A stretch of DNA of 20,076 nucleotides from JBNKEI01 sp050288705 (GCA_050288705.1 JBNKEI010000173.1:1-20076), one strand, 5' to 3'; positions 1 through 8,922 are shown, numbered from the stretch's first letter. Notes: generated from the letters alone by a model not told the origin. Numbers and translations are program-made.

Positions 1-1
1 A

Positions 2-3000
2 AGTAGATGGCTGATTGGCTCTTTATCCGAGCGACACAACCGTCGAGTTCTGCTTAGGCGAATGATTGAGTATGACTCGGTGTATGAAAACGGTTATCTT
101 AATCTTTCCGGTTTGAATGTCACCAGCCTGCCAGATAACTTTGGAAAACTTGTAGATATAAAGCATTTGGATCTCAAAAACAATCGCTTGCGACGCCTTC
201 CGAAAAGCATTGGAAAACTTAAGAATTTGAAGCGTTTGGAAGTTCAAGATAATAACTTGAAGAAACTGCCGAAAAGCATCGGACAGCTTGAAAATTTGGA
301 AGTAATCGATGCTCGCGGTAATCACGAGCTTCGGGGTAGCCCGGGAATGGTTGAAGGAGTAATACGTTACAATACCGATCGCTGGGAAGATACGCCACAT
401 GCAAACCAAGCTTCCAGCTCCCATTCGACTACGGGAACGATTAGCTCGTATGGTGTTGAGGTAGGAACAAGAGTTAACCGGTTACGAAACATACCAGATG
501 TAAAACGATGGCTGGATAACAGTGCTCATTCTGAGCTTCCCAATCGCATGGAACTTCTCCGGCGAATAGCAGGTTGCGAATCTTACAGAAACCGTTTTCT
601 TGATTTATCGAATCTAAATATTACCAGCCTTCCCGAAAATTTCGGACAGCTTGTTTACGCAGATTATTTGAATCTCGATAATAACGCCTTGCAAACTTTG
701 CCGATAAGCATCGAACGAAGCAATGTAAAATGTCTGACTATTAACAATAATCGCCTTCAATGCATGCCCAGGATATGGCAATTTAACAAGTTAGAGCGTT
801 TAGAACTTAACAATAATGATATAGAAGAATTACCGGAGTATTTTTTTTGGGCATTTGACCATAAATTGCGGCACTTAGAAATAAATGGTAACAGAAAATT
901 ACGGCGCTTGCCGGAGAGCATCCGGTACTTAGCAAAACTTGAGCATTTGCAGCTTAAAGACAACGACTTAGAAGAACTGCCGGAAATTCTAGGTTCCCTT
1001 GCTAATTTGACCTACCTAGACATTGGCGGCAACGAAAAATTGCGATGTTTGCCGGAAAGCATCGGACAGCTTAGCAAACTAGAAATACTAAATATTTGCG
1101 GAATTAACTCACTTTCAGGTCTTGAGCGATTGGTGGAAAGAGTGAGGGTCATATCCAGTGAAAATGCCGCAACGAGTTCGACGCGGCCACCGGCAATCAG
1201 TGCACGTAGCTCACCATTTTTGTCACCTCACGGCAGGCTACTAGAAGAGACAGTTAGCTGGGACTCCGCATATGGGGCAAGCATGTCTGAAGCATCTATA
1301 CTTGATGAACTGGAAATGACAGAAAGTAGCCAATCGATCTCTGGCCGATCACTAAAGAGAATGGTTAGTTGCGAATCGCTTGATGAGTCAACCTGGTCGG
1401 TGTCATCTATACTTTATGAATCGGAGACTACCGAAAGCAGCCAATCATCCAGTGAGCTACAAGAAGAAACGATTGGCGGGGATTCGCCAGGCGAGTTAAA
1501 TTCGTCGACGGGTCCCGCAGCTTCTATCGGAGCATGGCAAGAAGAATGGGAAGAATGTACCAGTGATCAATTGGAAGTGGCAGAAGACAGCCCGTCGCCA
1601 GCCCAGTCCTCTGTTGAAAACCAGTCACTAGCCGAGGAGATTTGCGGGAACGATTTACCCCAAAGGTCAAGTCCGGCGCCTGCGCCCGCAAGGCCGTCTT
1701 CGCCGCCGGTGGCGTCTATTTTTGAAGAGTTGGTAGTAGCAGAAAATGGCCCATCGCCAACCCGGTCCCCAGCCCAGTCCCCAGGCAACAACCGACCATT
1801 GGCAGGGGCGATTCGCTGGGATGATTCTCCCCGAAGATCAAGTTCGGCGTCGTCGGTGGCATCTATTCTTGAAGATTTAGTAGCGGCAGAAAACGGTCCG
1901 TCCCCAACCCAATCACCGGGCAACCATCGGCCACTAACCGACGCGATTCGCTGGGATGATTCCCCCGGGAGGTCAAGTTCGGCATCAGCGTCATCGGTGG
2001 CATCTATTCTTGAGGATTTAGTCGCGGCAGGAAATGGCCGGTCAACCGATCGATCACCAGTTCTTGATGCGCCGTTTTCCCAGAGAGTTGACTGGAATGA
2101 TGATTCATCTCATCAATCATTATCATCTGCCTCGTCTCCATCGACTACGCCTAGGTCTACGACTTCTAGGTCTAATGGATTGGAATGGGAGGATCTGTGG
2201 ACGTCGGTATGGACGGTGCCTGCAAATCAGCGCCAAGGTTTTCCTGGGCTTTCTGGTTCTAGAAATTCCTCATCGAGTTCGGTGCAAGCTATCGGCGGGG
2301 CTGCAAATAGCCGATTGTTGGAGTCCAGAGCGAGTTTAAGGCAAGGCCTGGCCGATGCGGTTCGAAAGTGGCTGTCGTCTGAAACTGGTTCGCTCGCGGC
2401 CTCTTTATTTGAGGGATGGGAAGATTTCCAGAGTGAACCGGGTGCTCAGCATTTTTCAACTTTACTTGAGCGATTCAGGGGAACAGCAGAAATACACTCG
2501 CCCTTTTTTTTAATGAGATTGTCGAGGATGTTCGCCGAAATCAAAGAAAACCAAAGTTTACGAGCCATCTGCTTTAATGCTTCTAAAGAAGCGCTTGGAA
2601 AGAGTGGCAACCGAGATAACTTTCAAAATATAGAGTTCTTAATCAAAGCTCATAAGACTGGTATAGATGGGTCCACTGAAAGCCTGGTACGCTTTGGAAA
2701 AGAATGCTTCCGAATGGGCCAGGTCGAGCAAATCGCCAGAGAAACTGCGCTTAGCAGAAAAAAAACCAATCAGCCCAATCAAAACGACGAGAGTATCGAA
2801 GTTTATCTTGCCTATGAAACCGGGTTAAAAGCCAAGGGAGTGTGCTTGCCAGTCCAGACCGAAATGGCGATTGATGGGCATTTATTTGTTTCGGAACAGG
2901 ATATCGATCGCGCCGCTCTAAAGCTGGCCGCGAAAGAAAATAGCCCGGAAATGATCGACTTCCTTTTAAATTTTGAATTACTGCAAAACCATCTGAAAAA

Positions 3001-4483
3001 GGCTTTTGCCGACGAATTCAAGAAATTTGAGCAGTCATTGGAAGAACTACAAAATGCACTTGCTATTAAGCCAGAAGTGCTAGCCGATGACGAATACTTA
3101 AAATTAACTAATATTTATGCCGAGGCGAGGAATGAAGGAGAAAAGCAATTACGTCGAGATCTCACGGAAAGGGTGACATTACCCCGGGTTTCCCCGGTAG
3201 ACTCCGGTTCTTATCAATCGACGAAAAAAAGTCCGATGCCTCCAACGATAGCTGTGACCACCAATAACCAACCAACAATTAAACTAGCAATTATGGAGAG
3301 GGGAAGAAAAAACTGGTTGGGTTCGTTTAAATCGTTTCTGTTTGGTAGAGGGAGGCATGCTATACGCAATGCTGGTTTCAATTGGGGTGCCCCCACAGGT
3401 TTGAAGCGATCAGGAAAGTTAGTAAAGGCCGTTCGAGCATGGATCCCCGATGAGTCGAGTTCGTCTAAGGTCTCTATGTTTAAAGGGTGGGAAAACTTCC
3501 AGAGTGAGCCAGGCGCTGAAGATTTTGCCAATCTACTTAACCGACTTGACCAAACAATGGATGGTCGCTTACCGTTTTTTCGCCATAGAGTGGCAAAGAT
3601 GCTCGCTGAAATCAAAAACGACCACAACCTGCGCGCCATCTGTTTCAAGGCCTCCGCAGAAGCGCTGGAAGGGTGTGGCGATCGCGTAGCGCATAGCTTT
3701 CAAGATCTAGAGCTCTTAGCCAAAGCACACCGAATTGGTGCACACGCGTCCACCGAAGGTCTAGTACGTTTCGGAAAAGAGTGTTTTCGAATGAGTAAGG
3801 TCGAAGAGATTGCTAGAAGAGATGTGCTAAGTAGATGGATTCCTGGTGAGCACGACGATGAGAGTGTCGAAGTCTATCTCGCTTATGAAACCGGGTTAAA
3901 AGCCAGGGGATTTTCCTTGCCAACCGAGACCGGAAATACTCTTCACGCAGAATATTTTGTCCAGGAAATGGAACTCGATCGCGCAGCTCAAGAACTGGCG
4001 GCTCAAGAAAATGGCCCGGAAATGATGGATTTCCTCTTGCATTTTGAATTATTACAGAACCACTTGAAAACAACTTTTGCCAGTGAGTTTAAAAGATTTG
4101 AGCAGTCGTTGGAAAAATTACAAGAGGCGCTAGCGATTGGTCCCGAAGGACTAACCGACGGTGGATACTTAAGGCTAGTTAGTGCTTATGCTGAGGTGAA
4201 AAAAGCAGGAGAAGAAAGACTGCGTCGAGAACTCACTGAGAAGGTGGCATTGCAGCAGTCAGGTAAGCCGGGATGTCCATCTTTGGAGAAACTGTTAGTA
4301 CCCGACGCTGTATTTGGTACTGGAGAAGTTGAAGCAATGCTTGAGGAGCTAGAAGTACTTCGCCAACAGCCTCAGGGAGAGTTCATTTACGCAATGCAAC
4401 TACAATCGATTGCTGAGCATCCGGGAATTAATTTATTTTTGGCTAACAACCATGACCATCCACTCACCAAGCTTCTTAGATAA
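2..4483 (+). CDS. Giant LRR protein with tandem NEL (E3 ubiquitin ligase-type) domains, 5' partial
   Basis: Probable effector of the IpaH/SspH/SlrP NEL class, in which LRRs bind a host target and the NEL domain transfers ubiquitin through a cysteine. Numbering is from the ATG at 62. LRR block 1 covers about 12-100 and LRR block 2 about 180-365, each preceded by an N-cap of the form RWL...NR...LLRR. A Ser/Pro/acidic linker with degenerate repeats fills about 380-750. NEL-like domain 1 (about 758-1040) has Ser848 and Asn850 where the CxD motif should be. NEL domain 2 (about 1117-1397) keeps Cys1205 and Asp1207. The last 75 residues are an unrecognised tail. The frame is open from nt 2 to the ATG at 62, and those codons encode the N-cap, so the true start lies upstream of the window. 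No signal peptide can be judged. The gene converges on the xylanase gene. NEL assignment is strong; host delivery is inferred. Confidence 0.85.
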   Translation, partial: SRWLIGSLSERHNRRVLLRRMIEYDSVYENGYLNLSGLNVTSLPDNFGKLVDIKHLDLKNNRLRRLPKSIGKLKNLKRLEVQDNNLKKLPKSIGQLENLEVIDARGNHELRGSPGMVEGVIRYNTDRWEDTPHANQASSSHSTTGTISSYGVEVGTRVNRLRNIPDVKRWLDNSAHSELPNRMELLRRIAGCESYRNRFLDLSNLNITSLPENFGQLVYADYLNLDNNALQTLPISIERSNVKCLTINNNRLQCMPRIWQFNKLERLELNNNDIEELPEYFFWAFDHKLRHLEINGNRKLRRLPESIRYLAKLEHLQLKDNDLEELPEILGSLANLTYLDIGGNEKLRCLPESIGQLSKLEILNICGINSLSGLERLVERVRVISSENAATSSTRPPAISARSSPFLSPHGRLLEETVSWDSAYGASMSEASILDELEMTESSQSISGRSLKRMVSCESLDESTWSVSSILYESETTESSQSSSELQEETIGGDSPGELNSSTGPAASIGAWQEEWEECTSDQLEVAEDSPSPAQSSVENQSLAEEICGNDLPQRSSPAPAPARPSSPPVASIFEELVVAENGPSPTRSPAQSPGNNRPLAGAIRWDDSPRRSSSASSVASILEDLVAAENGPSPTQSPGNHRPLTDAIRWDDSPGRSSSASASSVASILEDLVAAGNGRSTDRSPVLDAPFSQRVDWNDDSSHQSLSSASSPSTTPRSTTSRSNGLEWEDLWTSVWTVPANQRQGFPGLSGSRNSSSSSVQAIGGAANSRLLESRASLRQGLADAVRKWLSSETGSLAASLFEGWEDFQSEPGAQHFSTLLERFRGTAEIHSPFFLMRLSRMFAEIKENQSLRAICFNASKEALGKSGNRDNFQNIEFLIKAHKTGIDGSTESLVRFGKECFRMGQVEQIARETALSRKKTNQPNQNDESIEVYLAYETGLKAKGVCLPVQTEMAIDGHLFVSEQDIDRAALKLAAKENSPEMIDFLLNFELLQNHLKKAFADEFKKFEQSLEELQNALAIKPEVLADDEYLKLTNIYAEARNEGEKQLRRDLTERVTLPRVSPVDSGSYQSTKKSPMPPTIAVTTNNQPTIKLAIMERGRKNWLGSFKSFLFGRGRHAIRNAGFNWGAPTGLKRSGKLVKAVRAWIPDESSSSKVSMFKGWENFQSEPGAEDFANLLNRLDQTMDGRLPFFRHRVAKMLAEIKNDHNLRAICFKASAEALEGCGDRVAHSFQDLELLAKAHRIGAHASTEGLVRFGKECFRMSKVEEIARRDVLSRWIPGEHDDESVEVYLAYETGLKARGFSLPTETGNTLHAEYFVQEMELDRAAQELAAQENGPEMMDFLLHFELLQNHLKTTFASEFKRFEQSLEKLQEALAIGPEGLTDGGYLRLVSAYAEVKKAGEERLRRELTEKVALQQSGKPGCPSLEKLLVPDAVFGTGEVEAMLEELEVLRQQPQGEFIYAMQLQSIAEHPGINLFLANNHDHPLTKLLR
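1289..2140 (+). repeat. Degenerate in-frame tandem repeats in the linker of the giant NEL protein
   Basis: About six decaying units of roughly 40-60 residues. Each begins with a helix-like segment of the type VASILEDLVAAENG, followed by a Pro/Ser stretch and then a segment such as AIRWDDSP. The best preserved units start near nt 1709, 1856 and 1997, giving periods of 147 and 141 bp. Earlier copies, near 1289, 1403 and 1517, are much more diverged. The region links the LRRs to the NEL domains and is probably largely disordered. Confidence 0.7.
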
Positions 4484-4589
4484 GAATAAGGGAAGCGGCG
4501 CAAAAAGCATCAGATTCGGAATTTGTGGCTGCTCGCCTTTGAGAAAACAAGCAGCCAATCGGCCGAGGGGTAAAAGGCAACCAAGCCTG

Positions 4590-6905
4590 CTAGCGCTGTA
4601 GTGTAAGCAAGGCCGGTCGGTACGGGGTAAGGTTATAATCGCTAGCGTTCTTCTCATTGCCCTGGTAGAGAAACTGCATATTGCACGGATCAATGGTCAT
4701 GGTCTCGTCTGGATTTTCGCGAACCAGATCCCCGTGACTTATGTTGTTGCTCCAGTTGCTGCCACCATTGAAGGTGACGTTCCGCGCGCCAGCGAAGGGA
4801 CTGCTTTCGCTTGCAGTCAACGGCGTCCATGATCCCATGAGATCGGTCGCAGTGAACGATCGGAAGTATCTCCCACCGCTCCCTAGCGCCTCGACGATCA
4901 TAAGAAACTGTTTTGCTCCCTTGACCGAATAGACCTGCACCGCCTCGAACAGGTTATTCCTGCTATCGCTCATGACGGTAGTTGCAGCGCCAAAGGTGTT
5001 CGGGAAGCTTCCAATCGGCATGTCCGACCGATAGATTTTTCCATTGTCGCCAGCGAAGAACAGATGGCAGTTCTGGCTGTCACAGATCACTGTTTGATCG
5101 ATGGGCCCCGTACTTGAGTCAGAGATGTCTCCAGAGAAGAGCGATTTCTCGTCAGACCAACTCGATGGGTTGGTGGGATCGGTCGAGGTCATATACCTGA
5201 AGGCGGTCGCGCCCCATTGGAAGGCGAGCACCCAAATCTTCTTTGGGGCAAAGTATAAGAGCGTCGGCGCGGCCGTGGATCTAGGCATCGCGATCTGGGT
5301 GGCTGTAGCCGCCTGCGACCAATTGTCGAAGCTGAAGTATGCTGAGCCCCAGGTTGTTCCGTTGTCGTGTGTGGTCATGTAGACAAGGTGCTTGCCGTTG
5401 TAGACGACATTGGTGAAATCCTTGAGCGAGACCCAGCCCGATTTTGGATTCGCAAGGGGGCCAGTCGAGGTCCATCTAAACGTCGAAGGAAGAGGGCAGG
5501 TTGTGCCCGCCGAGAAAGTAGCGGTAACCGATCGGGCCGCGGTCATCGAAGTGGTGCAGGTCCCAGTGCCGGTGCACGCGCCGCTCCAGCCGGCGAAGGT
5601 GGAGCCGCTAGCCGGGGTGGCAGTCAAGGTCACGGAGGAATTGCTGCTAAAGCTGGTGCTGCAGGTCGTGCCGCAGTTTATGCTGGCTGGACTGGAAATG
5701 ATGTTCCCGTTTCCAGTGCCAGACTTGCTCACGGTCAGGGTGTAGTTTCCGGCGCTACTGGATTCGGGGACGACCGTAATGCCTGATACCTTCGGCTGAT
5801 CCGGGCCATTGCGGGTAAACTTGATCACCACTTGACCACTCGAGTTTGCCGTGGTGTGAAACGTCTGGACGACAGCTTTGTTTGGGCCTCCCGCCACCGC
5901 GAAGATGTCGAACCCGCTCAGCACCGTCGTGTCATTAATAGCCACGTTGAATTTGCGCTTGTCTGGGGCGGTCCAGTAGATCTCCGCAAAGTAGAGCGAC
6001 ACCGTCTGCGCGCTGCCCGGGTTGAGGTTCGGGATGGTGTAGCTAAACTCTCCGTATCGCTCGGTCTGTAAGAGCGCTTGGGGTGGCGGGGCCGCGTTGG
6101 TGAGGAGCGAAGCATCGATCGCGTTGGTGGTAGAATAGATGCTGCCGCCTGAGTAGTTGCCATCGGCGACGAAGCCCCCTGACGCCGAGCCGCCCGCATT
6201 GATCGATACAGCATCGCTGGAGTCAGAACCACCGCCGCTGGAGCCTACCGTGATATTGGAATTCCCGCTGCTTTGGTATCCCTCCGTTGCCATGATCATG
6301 TAGTTATGAGTACCCAGATTCATTCCAGCGCGTGACCAGGCGTCAAAATGATTACCAGTAGTGATAGTGCCGCCCGTTCTCTTCGACTGTCGGACACTCC
6401 AGTACTGATTGAAGGTTGTAATGCCTATGATGGATGGTTGGTTGATTCGTGTCGTCTGATAGATATCGTAGGTGCCTCCATCGCTGGTAACCGTGCCCTT
6501 AAACGTTCCCGTAGGTCTGTAGGTGCCCCAGTTATCAACTACGTAATACTCAACGAGCGGGTTCGTCGTCCATCCGTAGAGAGCCAAATAGGCATTGCCG
6601 GAAGGATTGAAGGTGCCTGAGTAGGTTACAGTTCTGCGTCCACCGGGATTCCAGCCCTTGCCGCCAACCCAGTTCCCAGCATTCGTCCATGAGCTGCTGT
6701 AATTGCCATCAGGTCCCAAGTCGAAGTTGACCGACCCGCTGCCTTCGGTCCAAAATGAGTAGTAGTAGCCACCGTGGGTGCCAGTCTGATTGGAAGTTAT
6801 TGCGCTCGAATTAGTGTCGATCTCGAAGTTCTCCGACATGTCTGTGGCGCATCCCAAGAACAGGAATGTGGTCGCCATCAACGGGATTGATCTTCTCAGG
6901 TTCAT
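4590..6905 (-). CDS. Lipoprotein GH11 endo-xylanase / GH62 arabinofuranosidase with malectin domain
   Basis: Predicted bifunctional arabinoxylan-degrading enzyme of 771 residues, exported and lipid-anchored: a short hydrophobic signal ends in lipobox FLGC with Cys19. The GH11 domain (about 40-222) carries the nucleophile Glu119 in NPLVEYYVV and the acid/base Glu208 in MATEGYQSSG. After a Gly/Ser linker comes a malectin-like carbohydrate-binding domain (about 230-383). A Cys-containing InlB B-repeat-like domain (about 387-467) ends in the usual FAGWSGAC/VTATF pattern. The GH62 domain (about 470-771) has candidate catalytic Asp496 (SLKDFT), Asp603 (PIDQTVI) and Glu654 (LFEAVQVY). An AAAGGAG ribosome-binding site at 6912-6918 sits 6 nt from the ATG. 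The gene is visibly GC-richer than the ATPase gene beside it, which suggests acquisition by transfer. GH62 would strip arabinose side chains so that GH11 can cut the backbone. Domain calls rest on motif recognition. Confidence 0.9.
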   Translation of the reverse strand: MNLRRSIPLMATTFLFLGCATDMSENFEIDTNSSAITSNQTGTHGGYYYSFWTEGSGSVNFDLGPDGNYSSSWTNAGNWVGGKGWNPGGRRTVTYSGTFNPSGNAYLALYGWTTNPLVEYYVVDNWGTYRPTGTFKGTVTSDGGTYDIYQTTRINQPSIIGITTFNQYWSVRQSKRTGGTITTGNHFDAWSRAGMNLGTHNYMIMATEGYQSSGNSNITVGSSGGGSDSSDAVSINAGGSASGGFVADGNYSGGSIYSTTNAIDASLLTNAAPPPQALLQTERYGEFSYTIPNLNPGSAQTVSLYFAEIYWTAPDKRKFNVAINDTTVLSGFDIFAVAGGPNKAVVQTFHTTANSSGQVVIKFTRNGPDQPKVSGITVVPESSSAGNYTLTVSKSGTGNGNIISSPASINCGTTCSTSFSSNSSVTLTATPASGSTFAGWSGACTGTGTCTTSMTAARSVTATFSAGTTCPLPSTFRWTSTGPLANPKSGWVSLKDFTNVVYNGKHLVYMTTHDNGTTWGSAYFSFDNWSQAATATQIAMPRSTAAPTLLYFAPKKIWVLAFQWGATAFRYMTSTDPTNPSSWSDEKSLFSGDISDSSTGPIDQTVICDSQNCHLFFAGDNGKIYRSDMPIGSFPNTFGAATTVMSDSRNNLFEAVQVYSVKGAKQFLMIVEALGSGGRYFRSFTATDLMGSWTPLTASESSPFAGARNVTFNGGSNWSNNISHGDLVRENPDETMTIDPCNMQFLYQGNEKNASDYNLTPYRPALLTLQR

Positions 6906-7068
6906 CCTTCTCTCCTTTGGAAGTCCTGGCCCTTCCCGGATTGCGAGCTTTAGGGCAGCGTTTAGGAGCGGGCCGGTCTTTTCGTTTCATTATGATACAT
7001 TGCCAGACATTGCTCCTATTGATTTATACTAAATATTGCGTCCTCTGTCGGGACGGGATGTCCACCTC

Positions 7069-8892
7069 TTAACTCGTTCTCAGAATTTCTTCCAGAGTGG
7101 TAATGCCCATTACTGCTTTGAGAGCCCCTGATTCGCGCAAAGTTCTCATCCCCAATTTTCTCGCATTGGCCATTAGCTCGGAAGAATCAGCTTGAGAAAG
7201 AACCAAGTTTTTTATTTTTTCATTAGCATCGAGTAATTCAAAAATTCCGGTTCTTCCTAGATAACCGGTGTTCCGGCATTGTGGACACCCGGTTCCTTTT
7301 TGAAAATGTGTTCCATCGGGAAGTAACGGAAGGCAAACCTTAATTGCGGCAACTTGATCAGTGGCGGGGGTAAAGCTTTGCGAACAGTGAGGACAATTAA
7401 CCCGCACCAGTCGTTGCGCCATGACGCCAATCAAAGAGCTAATCAATAAAAATCTTTCCACTCCCAAATCAATTAGTCGCATAACTGCGTCGCACGCATT
7501 ATTGGTATGCAGAGTAGAAAGAACCAGATGCCCGGTAAGCGCTGCTTGAATAGCATGTTTCGCGGTTTCTGGATCGCGGATTTCTCCCACCATAATAATG
7601 TCGGGATCTTGACGCAGAATATGACGCATTGCTTCGGAAAAATCTAAGTCAATTTTAGGTTGCACCTGAATTTGATTAAAATTATCGTCAATCATCTCAA
7701 TCGGGTCTTCAATAGTGGTCACGTTAACATCGGGACCAGCCAGCATTCTTAGCGCCGAATAAATAGTAGTTGTTTTTCCGCTTCCAGTAGGGCCGGTAAC
7801 TAATATAAGACCATGGGGACGACTTATCCAGGTTTCAAAAAGGCTTAGCTCTTCGGGCATGAATCCTAATTGAGTTAAATCTTGAACCAATATTTCAGGA
7901 TCAAATATTCGCAGAACCGCTTTTTCTCCAAATGCAGTAGGAATAGTAGATATACGTAGTTCTATTTCTCTTCCGTCGCGATCGGTTTTGATTCTACCAT
8001 CTTGGCAGCGACGCTTTTCCGCAATATCCATACGCGCTAACGTTTTAATGCGGGCAATAATCGGGGAATGAACATTTACTGGAACAGTATGTACCGAATG
8101 TAAAATACCATCAATTCGCATACGTACTAGTGTTTCATTTCTTTTGGGTTCAATATGAATATCGCTAGCTCGTTGATTAAATGCATAACGCAATAAATAT
8201 TCGACAGCCGCAACTATTGGTTTATCATTGGCGTCAAGCTCGCCGCGAGTAGAAAGTCTCACCAGCTGCTCAAAGCTCGACAGGTTGGTTTTTGATCCCT
8301 GATGTTCGTGAGCGGCAGCGGCAACGCTGCGTTTGAACCCGTAAACATGCTCTAAAGCTTTAATAATTTCCGATTTAGATGACAAAACTATTTCAATGGG
8401 AAGGCCAACTAACGTACGCAAATTATCAAATAATTCTTGATCGAAAGGATTGCTTACTGCAACCCATAGAGAACCAGCCTTTTTTTCTAAAGGAAGAACT
8501 GCGTGGCGTAGAGCATAGGGGCGAGAAAAAGTCCTAGTTACCAACGTCATATCTAAAGTCAGAGGGTCTACTTTTTTGTATCGAGCTGGTATTTGGGAAG
8601 CACAAATCTCGCAAATTTTATCTTCATCAAGAAACAGTCCAGGCTTTCCCGGAAGAGGAAAACGAAAATCACAAATAATTTCTATTGGAGAAACTTCATA
8701 ACGCATCCCCTTAAGACTGTTATCGCGAGCAATTTTTGCCCTAATCGAGCTTTCTTTGGTGCTTACTTCGTTAGCCTGTTCTTTAGTTACCCATTTGCCT
8801 ACCAAAAGGGTTTGCAATACAAAGCCAAGCGAAAAATCATTACGATGGCGCGCGCGAATTGGGGAAGTGAAATCTGGCGGGGTAGACTCCAT
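7069..8892 (-). CDS. GspE/PilB-family secretion or type IV pilus assembly ATPase
   Basis: Cytoplasmic hexameric ATPase of the type II secretion / type IV pilus class that powers pseudopilus or pilus extension; 607 residues, a normal PilB length. The N-terminal 180 residues match the usual GspE/PilB N-domain (SLGFVLQTLLVGKWVTKEQA near the start). The core has Walker A GPTGSGKT (367-374), an Asp box around TIEDPIE (393-399), Walker B DIIMVGEIRD (431-440) and a His box around TGHLVLSTLHTN (453-464). A zinc tetracysteine motif follows: Cys500, Cys503, Cys536, Cys539. The ATG at 8892 is the first start after an in-frame TAA two codons upstream; its ribosome-binding site is weak. No pilC, pilT, pilin or gsp gene adjoins, so pilus versus type II secretion cannot be decided here. 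The start lies 30 bp from the divergent acyltransferase gene. Confidence 0.9.
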   Translation of the reverse strand: MESTPPDFTSPIRARHRNDFSLGFVLQTLLVGKWVTKEQANEVSTKESSIRAKIARDNSLKGMRYEVSPIEIICDFRFPLPGKPGLFLDEDKICEICASQIPARYKKVDPLTLDMTLVTRTFSRPYALRHAVLPLEKKAGSLWVAVSNPFDQELFDNLRTLVGLPIEIVLSSKSEIIKALEHVYGFKRSVAAAAHEHQGSKTNLSSFEQLVRLSTRGELDANDKPIVAAVEYLLRYAFNQRASDIHIEPKRNETLVRMRIDGILHSVHTVPVNVHSPIIARIKTLARMDIAEKRRCQDGRIKTDRDGREIELRISTIPTAFGEKAVLRIFDPEILVQDLTQLGFMPEELSLFETWISRPHGLILVTGPTGSGKTTTIYSALRMLAGPDVNVTTIEDPIEMIDDNFNQIQVQPKIDLDFSEAMRHILRQDPDIIMVGEIRDPETAKHAIQAALTGHLVLSTLHTNNACDAVMRLIDLGVERFLLISSLIGVMAQRLVRVNCPHCSQSFTPATDQVAAIKVCLPLLPDGTHFQKGTGCPQCRNTGYLGRTGIFELLDANEKIKNLVLSQADSSELMANARKLGMRTLRESGALKAVMGITTLEEILRTS

Positions 8893-8922
8893 TTTTTAGG
8901 CATCCAGTCCTAAGTTGTTAGA

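Noticed and set aside
841..2511. T8 runs at 841-848 and 2504-2511 in the giant effector gene as phase-variation switches
   Set aside because: Both fit in-frame Phe codons; eight bases is short, and nothing else in the sequence supports slippage control.
4527..4556. Hairpin GGCTGCT/AGCAGCC between the giant effector gene and the xylanase gene
   Set aside because: Seven-bp stem with a 16-nt loop and no T-run on either strand; too weak to call a terminator.
5367..5786. Long plus-strand frames opposite the xylanase gene
   Set aside because: Low-complexity Gly/Ala/Arg product antisense to GC-rich coding sequence; the minus-strand frame has full enzyme domains.
6906..7068. Promoter for the xylanase gene
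   Set aside because: Several AT-rich hexamers are present, but no -35/-10 pair with proper spacing; only the ribosome-binding site is convincing.
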